From Lunularia cruciata (Eukaryota > Streptophyta > Marchantiopsida > Lunulariales > Lunulariaceae), in NCBI GenBank assembly GCA_948567375.1, contig OX419757.1, forward strand, positions 72,547,836 through 72,611,835: a stretch of DNA of 64,000 bases. The letters run 5' to 3'. Under the pieces are notes generated by a model. That model searched no databases and had not been told where the DNA came from. It worked only from the letters and a program-made list of their open reading frames with translations. The stretch's first letter is position 1. Each line of letters starts with the position of its first letter. Below are positions 12,402 to 23,162 of this stretch, in pieces. The translations under genes were made by a program, and so were the position numbers.

Positions 12402-12578
12402 TCCCAAGATGGGAAGTTTGTCAAGAAGGTAGCCATAGAGCAAACCTTGAAGGGAGATGAATCCCAAGATGGGAAGTATGCCAAGAAAGCAACCATGGAG
12501 CAAGCTTTGAAGAAAGATGAATCCTTAGATGGGAAGTTAGTTAGTGAAACAACTATAGAGCAAGCTTTGCAAGAAGAA
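12402..12578 (+). repeat. Three 60-bp tandem units between protease and RT
   Basis: Units start at 12402, 12462 and 12522, each coding a 20-residue charged repeat of the form S-x-D-G-K-x3-K-x3-E-Q-x-L-K-x-D-E; the third is slightly shorter. The corresponding linker in copy 2 (about 16038-16222) also has three units, so the array predates the split of the copies. Confidence 0.8.
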
Positions 12579-12678
12579 GTCTGTTTTCATGATGTGGATC
12601 AAGCTGATTGCACAAAGATAATCTAAGGAGGGCCAAGAGCCTCATCAAGCAATGGTTGATCAAATAGTTTAAGAGTTT

Positions 12679-13195
12679 GTGGACATGTTTACCGATGATC
12701 TGCCAAAAGGATTACCCTTCAATCGTGGTGTGCCCTTCAAGATTAAGTTATTGCCAAGGAGTATTCTAGTAAGTAGACCAATCTATCGGCTCTCACCAAA
12801 GGAGTTGGAGAAGGACTTCATACGACATAACACCTCTCATTGGGGAGCACTGATACTATTTGTTCTAAAGAAGGATGTAGGACTATGTTTATGTATTGAT
12901 TACCGGGAGTTCAATAAGCAAATAGTGAAGAATGCATATCTCTTGCCTCAAATTGATTACTTGCTTGATCAGTTGAGTGGAGCACAATACTTTTCCAAGT
13001 TAGATCTTCATAGTGGTTATTGGCAAATCCACGGTGATAGGGAAGATGTGCAAAAGACTACCTTTCGCACAAGGTATGGGCATTTTGAGTGGAAAGTTCT
13101 ACCTTTCCGGCTCACTAATGCTCCAACGGTCTTCATGGATCAGATGCATCGGTGTTGGATGGACTATTGGATTGGTATTTAATGATGTTCTTGGA
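12679..13195 (+). pseudogene. Reverse transcriptase, family B copy 1 (N-terminal part)
   Basis: Landmarks of Ty3/gypsy RT are visible in order: CIDYREFNKQ, then FSKLDLHSGYWQI (catalytic Asp of motif A), TRYGHFEWKVLPF and LTNAPTVF. Compared with copy 2 about ten residues are missing between SPKELE and KDF. A frameshift near 13170 moves the catalytic FLDD box into the next frame (13190-13205). Confidence 0.85.
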
Positions 13196-13980
13196 TGATA
13201 TCTTAATCTATAGCAATATAGAGGTAGAACATGCAAATCATATGCAAGAAGTCCTAAGATGCAATGACTATGACAATGGAAATTTTATTGCAAGAAGTCA
13301 AAGTGTGCCTTTTGGCAAAAGAAGGTTACCTTCTTGGGTCACAAGATCTTATCAGAGGAGATCAAGATGGAAGAGGAGAAAATCAAGGCCATTATTGATT
13401 GGCTTACCCCAAAGGATGCTACAAAAGTACCGGCATTTAATGGATTGGCCAATTTACCAATGGTTCATCCACTATTATGCTCATATGGTTGTACCATTTA
13501 TTGACCTCTTGGGGAGGAACTCAAGCTTCTAGTGGAATACCCGGCACAAAGAAGCATTCCAAAAGTTGAAACATATGGTGTCTTTAAGACCCATTCTTCA
13601 ACCATATGATCCTCAACTACCTTGTGTGGTTGATTTTGATGCTCTAACTTTGCAATATGAGTCGTGTTGCAACATGAATTCCTAGATGGACTACATCCTT
13701 TTGCCTTTGTGTCTCACCAACTAAATACAACTGAAAGAAATTACTCTGCTCAAGATTGGAAACAACTTGTAATGGTATATGCTACCAAGGTATGGAGGCA
13801 TTCTCTCTTGGAGAAACAAGTGATCATGCAAACTGATCACAAACCATTGTTGCATACCTTACACTTGGAACACATGAAGAGTCAACACCATTAATGGGAA
13901 GAGCAACTCCAATTATTTGACATCAAACTTGAGTACAAACCAGGTCGGTTACATGTCATCCTTGATGCTCTATCACAATG
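13152..13980 (+). pseudogene. RT thumb and RNase H, family B copy 1
   Basis: It continues from the [10 protein letters not shown] motif (YxDD equivalent) through the connection domain to RNase H: the ERNYSAQD and QTDHKPLLHTL motifs and the terminal FDIKLEYKPGR, at about 13920. Frame changes occur near 13270, 13430 and 13650. It ends 34 bp before the 3' LTR, with no integrase. Confidence 0.8.
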
Positions 13981-14013
13981 ACTTGATTTGAAGTCTCTTC
14001 CTCTGATCATGAC

Positions 14014-14407
14014 TGTAATAGTATGGAGTTTAGCAACGTGGTTAGTAAGGCTAACAAAGTAAAGAATAAACCAAATTAGCCCATAATATTCCAAAAGTAT
14101 CTATGAAGCTTCTTGGAAAGCTTCCTAACTAGCTTAACTTGCACCCCAAGTAGGTAGCTTCTAGAAGGAAACCTCTAGACTCTTCCAACTAGCTTGCATG
14201 CCAAGTATGCGGTTTCTAGAAGGAAGCTTCTTGAGAAGCTTCCTGGTTAACTTGGCTTGCACTCCAAGAAAGCAACTCAAGAGCCTTGTATGATCCCCAT
14301 AAATACAAGAGCCAAAGCTCATGCTAAGCATTTGGAGTTCACTCATTCAAGTGTCCCAATGTGAATTTCCATTCTCCTATTTCTCTCCTTGGTCTTGGTC
14401 TTTAGCG
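14014..14407 (+). repeat. Family B LTR shared by copies 1 and 2
   Basis: It begins TGTAATAGTATGG, aligns along its length with 10326-10744 and is followed by a PBS-like TTGCCATCAGAGC. It acts as the right LTR of copy 1 and the left LTR of copy 2. Confidence 0.85.
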
Positions 14408-14689
14408 TTGCCATCAGAGCAAGGATGGGATGGATGGAATTTATGGACCACCAAATCCACTTCCACCAAACCATTGGGATTTTTGCATCCAATTACTACC
14501 CAAGTATCATTTTATACAATTCATCACTTGACACTTTGTACAAGATTTTTTGCATATGATCACCATATCTGAGGAACCCTTGGTGCTTCTGGTTGTAACT
14601 TATGGAAAACGGTGGACGTGCTACTTCTATGTGTTAATAAATTAGATAGATTAGGGGTGGCGTGATAGAGTAGCAACCATGGCGGCAAT

Positions 14690-15600
14690 GCCTGATGTTA
14701 TCCTTGCTATGCAGCAACAAATTGAGCACCTTACTCGATTGTTGGATGAATGAGAGCTTTGATGATAACAACACGTAGAGAGAATACTAATTTGAGAAAG
14801 AGAAGATCGAATCCAATTTCCAAGGTATTTGAAAGCAAGATTCTCTTGAGTTTAGTAGAGAAATTTTTGTTTGATTATGAACACTATTTTGAAGCTACCA
14901 ATCTGCAAGACAAGTAAAACAAATTCTCTTGGCTTCTAGCCAATTGGATGGAGTAGCAAAGCTATGGTGGAGATTCCAAGTGGAGTAAGCTAAACAACAA
15001 ATTGTTGCACCAATCTTGACTTTGGCAAAATTCAAGAGTACAATAATTAGTCAGTTCCAAGCTATAAATGCCACACAAGCTACATGGGATAGGTTGGCAG
15101 AGATGAAACAGATTGGCTCTATAAGAAGTTACATCATGCAATTTCAGAATACTATCATGCAAATTCTAGATATACTAGAAGGTGAAGCTTTGGATTGATT
15201 TGCGAGGGGCTTGAAGTCAAGAACCAAATTAGAGGTAACCATGCAAGAGCCGCAACACTTGGAGGAAGCAATGCGGTTGGCCAAACATTTTGATTCCTTG
15301 GTTGCAACAACTTGGGCTCGACCTCGACCTCCAAAGAACCTACCAATACACTACACACGGGTGGAGGAGCCGACATAAATAGAGATTGATGCCATTTAAT
15401 GGAGACCACTTAGCACTATAGATAGAGAGAAACTATAACAAAACGGTGGTTGTTTTTATTGTTGCAAATTGGGACATTGTATTGTTGAATGTCCACTCAA
15501 GAATATGCGACCTCGACAAGTTGCCCAGATGGAGTTTGTGGAGCACAATGATCAAAGAAACAAGGAATCCCAATAGGAGATTTTGAGTGACCTACTGGGA
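14690..15600 (+). pseudogene. Gag, family B copy 2
   Basis: Homologous to 11019-11948. The segment 15016-15198 and surrounding frames show the gag core (ATWDRLAEMKQIGSIRSYIM). The zinc knuckle near 15450-15500 keeps CFYC-K-GHC-V-C, so all four metal ligands can be seen there. Stops interrupt the frame. Confidence 0.75.
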
Positions 15601-15602
15601 GC

Positions 15603-15941
15603 TTGATTAGTTCCAATGGGCTTGAAGGCTTGACTTATGCAAGTTTGTTTCACTTGCAAGGTATGATATCTAATCGAGGTTGTAGGATTTTGGTTGATTT
15701 TGAAAGTTCAAAGAATTGTATGTTTATGCAAGTAGCAAAGGAATTGGGTATTCCTATCAAGATAGTAATAGGAAGTAGATTGATGATGGCAGATGGAAGA
15801 AAGGGTTTTGCATTCCGTACCTTGCATCCTATTACCTTCAAGATTGAGAAGGAGTATTTGGAGTGTATGAGGTTTGTAGTGGCACCTTTACACTACGATG
15901 TCATTCTAGGACTACCTTGGCTTGAACATCATAAGGTTTAA
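15603..15941 (+). pseudogene. Retropepsin, family B copy 2
   Basis: 112 codons aligned with 11991-12320. The active-site position reads DFES, so the catalytic Gly is lost. The C-terminal YDVILGLPWLEHH block is intact. Confidence 0.75.
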
Positions 15942-16313
15942 TTTGATTGGACCCGATGATAAATTCAAGTACACCAAGGTAAGAATTTCCAAGTAGGTTG
16001 TTTGGCACCTTTGAGTAAGACACCTAAAAATAATCAGTCCCATGATGAGAAGTTGGTCAAGAAGGTAGCCATAGAGCAAGCCTTGAAGGGGGATGAATCC
16101 CAAGATTGGAAGTTTACCAGGAAAGTAGCCATGGAGTAAGCTTTGAAGAAAGATGAGTCCCTAGATGGGAAGTTTAGTGAAGCAGCCATAGAGCAAGCTT
16201 TGGAGGAAGATAAGTCTATTTTTTTGGTGTGGATCAAGCCTATTGCACAAAAATAATTTGAGGAGGGCCAAGAGCCTCATCAAACAATGGTTGATCACAT
16301 AGTTTAGGAGTTT

Positions 16314-16580
16314 GTGGATATGTTTTTGGATGATCTGCCAAAAGGATTACACTCTGATCGTGGTATGCTCTTCAAGATTGCGTTATTGCCAAGGAGTACT
16401 CCAATGAGTATACCAATCAATGGTCTCTCACCAAAGGAGTTGGAGGAGTTACAAACAACACTTACTGAGTTGTTGGAGAAGGACTTCATACGACATAGCA
16501 CCTCTCCTTGGATAGCCCTAGTACTATTTTTTCCAAAGAAGGATGGAGGACTTCATTTCAGTATTGATTACTGTGTGCTC
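16314..16580 (+). pseudogene. Reverse transcriptase N-terminal part, family B copy 2
   Basis: It starts MDMFLDDLPKGL and runs through SPKELEELQTTLTELLEKDFIRHS to SIDYCVLNN, where the nested family A element begins within the codons for the conserved LNKQ-like segment. Confidence 0.8.
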
Positions 16581-16585
16581 AATAA
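16581..16585 (+). repeat. Target site duplication AATAA, left copy
   Basis: AATAA at 16581-16585 is repeated exactly at 23158-23162, flanking family A. Copy 1 has CAATAAGCAAATAG at this site, which confirms the empty-site sequence. Confidence 0.95.
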
Positions 16586-17297
16586 TGTAATACCAAGGGT
16601 TAGCCATATGATCTAGATGTGAAATTTGGTTTGGTAACATCTAGAATGATGTTATACATGATGGTCAAAATAGATCAGATAGAAGTATCACCAAAAGAGT
16701 ACTTCTACTAATAGGGCAGAAACCAAAATAGACTTGAGAACCTTAGAACCAATAGCTAGACATATGATTTAAAGGTGAGAATTGGTTTGGTAAAATCTGG
16801 AAGGATGTTACACATGATGGACTAAACAGATCAGAAAGAGGTATCACCAAAAGGGGACTTCTACTAATAGAGTAGGAACCTAAATATGCCTGAAATCTTT
16901 GAAGGCAATTTCGGAGGCCTAAACGGATGAATTAGGCCTTGAAAATGTGCAGATTCCCCCCCCATCAGAGGAAAGGCTGGCCTTCCCTTCCTCCTGGTTT
17001 GTCTCGTCGAGAGCTTTCCAACGGTACCTTACTCATGTGATTCTGAGATTCCTATAGGAAGATTCCCTAAAAGATTCCCTCCGGTACCTAGACCAGACAG
17101 GTCACCCATCCAAGTCAGTAATCCAAGGGTGGAGCTTGCTGACATGTCACCTATCTGTGTCCCTAATCCTATGGTGGAGCTTCCTTGGGGGAGATCCTCT
17201 TTGTCTATATAATAAAGAGAAGGTGCTCCCTTGGGGCATCGAATGTTTGAGTGTGCAATCTGTGTTTTCTCTCTTCTCTTGTCCTCGGAGTATTACA
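16586..17297 (+). repeat. 5' LTR of family A
   Basis: TGTAATACC...TATTACA, 712 bp. It lacks 27 bp present in the 3' LTR (about 22918-22944). U3 contains two diverged direct repeats with an offset of 156 bp (CATATGAT at 16605 and 16761), which may be duplicated promoter elements. Confidence 0.95.
17206..17213 (+). promoter_or_regulatory. TATA box in the family A LTR
   Basis: TATATAAT at 17206-17213, about 90 bp before the LTR end, is a good candidate for the element promoter. The same motif recurs in the 3' LTR near 23067. Confidence 0.6.
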
Positions 17298-17298
17298 A

Positions 17299-17310
17299 TG
17301 GTATCAGAGC
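17299..17310 (+). other. Primer binding site of family A
   Basis: TGGTATCAGAGC, one base after the LTR end, is the standard plant initiator tRNA-Met primer site. Confidence 0.9.
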
Positions 17311-17435
17311 GACTGTTCTAGTCCAAGAGAGTGGATCACCCCTCTTGGAATAGCACAAACTACTGAAACTGAGTAATTTGAGGTGGCGAACATAGAGTAA
17401 TCGCTAGACTTAGGAAGGACTTTAGAGAGCGGATG

Positions 17436-17866
17436 GGATGGATGCGCCGGGGGGACAATTTCTCGCACCTAGCTTTCCATTCTCAAACCCATTTCACATC
17501 AAGGTTATGTACATCCAGCGTGAGCAGATGAGAGTATCGCTAGTTTATCACTTCGGTGCGGAATTCATGGACAGAGTGATGAACTCACCAAACCCGGTGA
17601 TTCTACCTGTGGTGATATATGACAGAGAGTGGGATTTGACGATCTACATTTTATTATGATAATATGGATATGAATGTCCCAAATCCTCTCCCTTTCAACA
17701 CTCAAGTAGAAATCCGTTATGTAGTGAGGCCGAAATTGATGTTTAGAGATTTTGTGGTTAGGAATTTTGGTGAGGAGTATTATCAACGAGTTATAGCTTC
17801 TAAGGTCCTAATGGTAGTTTCGATAGTTCGTGCGCCTTCCAGAGTGATTATATTGACTCTATATTG
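17436..17866 (+). pseudogene. Pre-gag leader ORFs of family A
   Basis: Two adjacent frames (17438-17659 and 17664-17867) code small basic/aromatic peptides before gag. The first ends with NPVILPVVIYDREWDLTIY, similar to the leader segment of family B. Function is unknown. It could be an extended gag N terminus broken by a stop near 17657. Confidence 0.5.
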
Positions 17867-17882
17867 AAGTAGACATTAGCAA

Positions 17883-19000
17883 TTGGGTGTTGCAGGCACC
17901 ATGGATCCGCAGTTGCAAGAGCTGGTGCAAGGAATGCAAGGGATGTTGAATGAATTTCGAGAGATTAAGATGACCATGGAGACATTGCAAAGTCAAGTGC
18001 AGATCCTCAGGAACAATCAAGCCATGCAAGAAGAAGAGTCGTCTCAAAACCCAGTACCTGCGACTGAAGTACTTGGAGAGGCACCCGTGCCTACGAACCC
18101 TATCAACGATGAAGCCACATTGCTACTCCGGAAGACCTGCAACATCGAGCCTTACAAGTGGCAGCGTACGATGGGAGTAGTGGAGAATTGGATCTCGAGA
18201 ATGAATTGATATTTTCGATTGTTCTCAACAGAGATCACAGAGCATGCTGCAGGCGTGTTTGCATGTGGGTACTTGACCGATAAAGCCCTCACATGGTATG
18301 ATGCTTGGGAACGATCCATGCTGGCAGAGAGAAGGGAGGTCACATGGACAGCAATGCAAGAAGGACTGCTCAAGAATTTCCAATCGGTGGATTCTGTGCA
18401 GATGGCTCGAACCCGACTATGGGGATTGAGACAGAAGAATAGCATACAAGAGTATGTGGAGGCATTTCTGGATCTACAAGTCGCAATTACCGACATGAGT
18501 CCAGCAGAGGCTCTCGACAATTTCAAATGAGGGTTGAAAGAGCGGATTCACCAAGAAGTCATGGTGCAAAACCCTCGCACGGTATTTGAAGCCATTGCTT
18601 GTGCGCAGAGAATAGCCGGAGCATTAGGTGGAGGTGAAGGAGTAGTTCCACCTCAACATTATCGGGCAGAAATGCCACACATGGGTGGACCAGTACCGAT
18701 GGAATTGGGCAACCTTTGATTTTGGGATCGAGGAGCACGGCCGCTTCAAGGAAAGCGAGGACGGGTAGAAGAACGAAGAGATGGAGTCCCACGAGGAGAA
18801 GGGACTCAAGGAGAACAACGCCATTGTTACAATTGTGGCCGTATTGGGCACATATCTACCAATTGTTGCACTAGTTTCCCTAGAGGCCCTCGGCCTTCGT
18901 ACAGGCGATCTTTGAACCACATGGAGAGGCACATTGAAGAGGAGGAGGTGGAAACCACTTCAGAAAACAAAGATCACCAGTAAATGTACCTCACGGCCTT
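17883..19000 (+). pseudogene. Gag of family A
   Basis: A coiled-coil N terminus (17901-18060), then a retrotransposon gag core with ALTWYDAWER and QEYVEAFLDL, and a CCHC zinc knuckle (CYNCGRIGHISTNC, about 18824-18865). Stops near 18208, 18528, 18717 and 18981 break the frame. Confidence 0.85.
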
Positions 19001-19078
19001 ACTGGCTCAATAAGGAAGCAGAGAAGCGAGGGAAGGAAGAAGAATAATGCGCAAAGATCCCGAAAGGCAACCTCACAA

Positions 19079-22000
19079 TTGATTGTTGTGAATGGAATCC
19101 TAGAAGGTAATCAAGTGAGAGTATTAATAGATCCGGGAGCAACAGAGAATTCCTTGTCTCGCTCTATTGCAATCAGATTGGGAATGGATCTAGAGAGAGA
19201 TGGAAGTGAAGAAGTAGAGTTACCAAATGGGCAAACAGAGAGCATTGAATCATTACCTAGACGGGTAACCCTCTCTATAGGAGAATATCAGGAAGCAATT
19301 GAGTGGCGAGTGATACAGTTAGCCCGTTATGATGCAATTTTAGGCATGCCATGGATGGAGCAGTACAACCCAATGGTGGATTGGAGGAAGAAAGTAGTGA
19401 GAACCCACCAATGGTCAATCATTGGGGTTAAAGAAAAATCACACAAGCAGAAACTGCCTCTATATGTCGTAGGGACGACAACTGTCTGTAAGACCGATAG
19501 ATGTTTTCTGGGTCTAATAAGAGAAGTCCAGAGTGCACAACTCGCTAGACAAATTCCTGAGAAATTGAAGGATGTGGTGGATGAGTTTCAAGATGTCTTT
19601 CCCGATGATCTACCCTCAAGATTACCACCTAAAAGGCGAGTAGATCACAAAATAGAGACACTCCCGGGGAAGACACCTCCTTGTAAGGCCCCATATCGCC
19701 TATCACCTCATGAGTTGGAGGAGTGTAAGACTCAAATTGAGGAGATGCTACAGAAAGGGTTCATCCAACCTAGCGTATCACCATATGGGGCCCCTGTCTT
19801 GTTTGTAAAGAAGAAGGATGGTACAATGCGCATGTGCATTGACTATCGAGGTCTCAATCAGCAAACAGTGAAGAACAAATACCCCTTACCTCGCATGGAT
19901 GACCTGTTTGATCAACTCCATGGAGCGAGATACTTCACCAAACTGGACTTGCGGAGCGGTTACAATCAAATCCAAATTGCAGAGAAGGATGTGTACAAAA
20001 CTGCCTTTCGAACCAGGTATGGCCACTTTGAGTATCTTGTGATGCCTTTTGGCCTCACCAATGCGCCTGCCACTTTCATGAGCCTAATGAATGACATATT
20101 TTGTCCATACTTGGATAAGTCTGTTATCGTCTTCTTGGATGATATCTTAATATATAGTAGCACGATGACAGAACACAAACAACATCTATGAGAGGTCCTC
20201 CAGATTCTAAGACAGAATCAGTTGTACGCCAAAATCTCAAAGTGTGAGTTTGGCAAGTCTGAAGTAGACTACTTAGGGCATAGAGTAAGTGCAGAGGGCA
20301 TTCAAGTATTGACAGAGAAAATAGAGGTCATTAAAAATGGAGTGCCCCAGAAGATCAGACTCAACTTAAGAGCTTCTTGGGGTTGACGGGATTCTATCGT
20401 AGATTTGTCAAGGACTTCTCCAAGGTTGCACAGCCTTTAACAACACTACTTGGCAAGGGGAAGAAGTGGACATGGGGAACTGCACAAGAGTTGGCCTTTC
20501 AAGAATTGAAGGCCGCCTTGCTACATGCACCAATCTTGAAGTGGTATGACCCAAAACGTCCAATCAAGTTGGCTACGGATGCATCAGGCGTAGCAATAGG
20601 AGCAGTCCTACAACAAGAGTGGCATGACGGATGGCATCCAATTGCATATTTCTCTCGAAAGTTGTTACCGGCAGAGCGCAACTACCACACCACAGAACGA
20701 GAAGAGCTGGCCATTGTTCTAGCAACCAAGCATTGGAAGCACTACCTGAGCAAGAAGGCATTTGTAGTAGAGACAGACCACAAACCTCTAGTCTACCTCG
20801 AGACGCAGAAGGATCTATCTCGTCGCCAAATTCGGTGGGCAAAGTGGCAACAACGCTTCAACATGACAATCACCTACGTGGAAGGTAAGAAGCAACTTGC
20901 AGATGCGTTCACCCGCATGCCAATGGCCAACAACTTGGCGGCAGAGGTTAAGATTAACCCTCAATTCTGGCAAGAGATTCTAGCTGCTACAAAAATTGAC
21001 CCACAGATTGTAGAAGTGCAATCGTCCAAAGGTGTCACCAGCACCCAAGGACTCACCTTTCGAGAGGGCCGATTGTGGATCCCAAATGTCCCAAAATTAC
21101 GCACCACCATTCTAGCGGAATGTCATGATTCGGCCATTGCAGCTCATGTCGGAGTGGACAAGACCTTGGAGGCAGTCAAGCGCCATTACTATTGGCCCAA
21201 GATGAGCAACGACGTGATGGACTACGTGCGTAGCTGCCTACTTTGTCAACAGAACAAAGCTTCTAATCAAGCTCCTGCAGGGCTCCTTCAACCTCTTCCC
21301 ACTCCTACCCAACGTTGGGAACAAGTGAGTATGGATCTCGTGTGTGAATTACCCAAGACCACCTCAGGGTTTGACTCCATTGTGGTCTTTGTGGACCGGC
21401 TCAGCAAAATGATTCATGTACGCCCTACCACCAAGGATGTGACCGCTCCACAACTAGCTCAACTATACTTAGATGCAGTCTTTGCTCACCATGGCTTGTC
21501 TAGAGTACTCATCACCGATAGAGGCACCCAATTCACCAGTTTGTTTTGGCGAACACTCTTTGGTTTCTTCAAAACCAAGTTGGCCATGTCTACAGCTTAC
21601 CACCCACAAACAGATGGCCAAACAGAGCGGGCTAATCACACGATTGAAGACATGTTACGCGGCTTCACCTTAGAAGAGCAAGAGAGGTGGGACACCCTAC
21701 TACCATTGGTGGAATTCACTTACAACAATTCAGTGAATGCCTCCACCCAGGTCACTCCATTCTTCCTCATGTATGGTGAGCATCCCTTCACACCTTCTAG
21801 CTTGATGAAGATCCGTCCAGTGACTACCAAGGTTGATGCAGTCAACACATTTGTTTCTAGAATCCAACAAGGTGTGGAGAGCGCCAAGCACAGGTTACAG
21901 ATTGCACAAAATCGACAAAAGCAGTATGCTGATGCACACCGTAGGCACATGGAGTTCAATGTTGGGGATCAAGTGTGGCTATCGACAACCAACCTCACAT

Positions 22001-22323
22001 TAGTTGGATCTCGTAAGCTCAGACCTCGTTTTATTGGGCCTTTCTCGATTCTTTGTCGCATCGGCGCTGTGGCCTATCACCTTGAGCTACCCCCACACAT
22101 GAAGATCCATCCAATGTTCCATGTCTCCCTATTACGCAGATATGCTCCCCGATCAGGCCAAGGTACTTCCACACAGGACATTCGACCTTGTCCAACAGTC
22201 ATTGATGGCACAGAAGAATATGAAGTAGAGCGGATTCTCCAAAAGCGCATGCGTGGTACTCGCCATCCGCGGGTGGAATATCTAGTACAATGGAAAGGTT
22301 ACCCTCTCTATGAAGCAACCTAG
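19079..22323 (+). pseudogene. Pol of family A: protease, RT, RNase H, integrase, chromodomain
   Basis: Protease keeps an active-site-like [10 protein letters not shown] (usual Ser or Thr is Pro). RT has [20 protein letters not shown] and the catalytic [12 protein letters not shown] at 20189-20191 (CGA to TGA type change) and a frameshift near 20340-20375 interrupt the frame. The second long frame, 20377-22323, holds RNase H (DASGVAIGAVLQQ, TDHKPL), integrase with its HHCC zinc finger (CLLC) and DDE residues, and a chromodomain (EYLVQWKGYP). The chromodomain Trp codon is TAG at 22321-22323, so translation stops about 20 codons before the expected end. Confidence 0.93.
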
Positions 22324-22406
22324 GAACCCGCTGCCAATTTGGCACATGCACCGGTGTTGGTGCAAGCATTTGAGCAACAATTGCACAACGAGGACGTTGC
22401 ATCTTA

Positions 22407-22420
22407 AAAGGAGGGAGGTC
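22407..22420 (+). other. Polypurine tract of family A
   Basis: AAAGGAGGGAGGTC lies immediately before the 3' LTR (22421) and is the expected plus-strand primer site. Confidence 0.85.
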
Positions 22421-23157
22421 TGTAATACCAAGGGTTAGCCATATGATCTAGATGTGAAATTTGGTTTGGTAACATCTAGAATGATGTTATACATGATGGT
22501 CAAAATAGATCAGATAGAAGTATCACCAAAAGAGTACTTCTACTAATAGGGCAGAAACCGAAATAGACTTGAGAACTTTAGAACCAATAGCTAGACATAT
22601 GATTTAAAGGTGAGAATTGGTTTGGTAACATCTGGAAGGATGTTACACATGATGGACTAAACAGATCAGAAAGAGGTATCACCAAAAGGGGACTTCTACT
22701 AATAGAGTAGGAACCGAAATACGCCTGAAATCTTTGAAGGCAATTTCGGAGGCCTAAACGGATGAATTAGGCCTCGAAAATGTGCAGATTCCCCCCCAAA
22801 AAAGGAAAGGCTGGCCTTCCCTCCCCCCGGTTTGTCTCGTCGAGAGCTTTCCAACGGTACCTTACTCATGTGATTCTGAGATTCCTACAAGAAGATTCCC
22901 TAAAAGATCCCCTCCGGTCAAAGCTCGTTTGACCAACCAGATAGGACCTAGACCAGACAGGTCACCCATCCAAGTCAGTAATACAAGGGTGGAGCTTGCT
23001 GACATGTCACCTATCTGTGTCCCTAATCCTATGGTGGAGCTTCCTTGGAGGAGATCCTCTTTGTCTATATAATAAAGAGAAGGTGCTCCCTTGGGGCATC
23101 GAATGTTTGAGTGTGCAATCTGTGTTTTCTCTCTTCTCTTGTCCTCGGAGTATTTCA
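22421..23157 (+). repeat. 3' LTR of family A
   Basis: 737 bp, TGTAATACC...TATTTCA, with the same 156-bp internal direct repeat as the 5' LTR. Confidence 0.95.
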
Positions 23158-23162
23158 AATAA

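Larger units (their letters stand above)
10326..14407 (+). mobile_element. Ty3/gypsy family B, copy 1 (LTR-internal-LTR, decayed)
   Basis: LTRs at 10326-10744 and 14014-14407 flank an internal region with gag, protease, reverse transcriptase and RNase H in plus orientation. The internal region stops directly after RNase H, so integrase is missing. The frame carries many stops and frameshifts, so the copy is dead. The right LTR also serves as the left LTR of copy 2, which makes a tandem array. Confidence 0.85.
16586..23157 (+). mobile_element. Complete Ty3/gypsy chromovirus-type element (family A), nested
   Basis: A 6572-bp element with LTRs 16586-17297 and 22421-23157, PBS 17299-17310, gag, protease, RT, RNase H, integrase, chromodomain and a polypurine tract before the 3' LTR. 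Five-base AATAA duplications flank it. The LTRs differ by roughly a dozen substitutions and a 27-bp indel, so the insertion is not recent. The coding region has a few disabling mutations but long intact stretches. Confidence 0.97.

Noticed and set aside
20573-20842. Antisense ORF within the family A RNase H
   Set aside because: A shadow of the long plus-strand pol frame.
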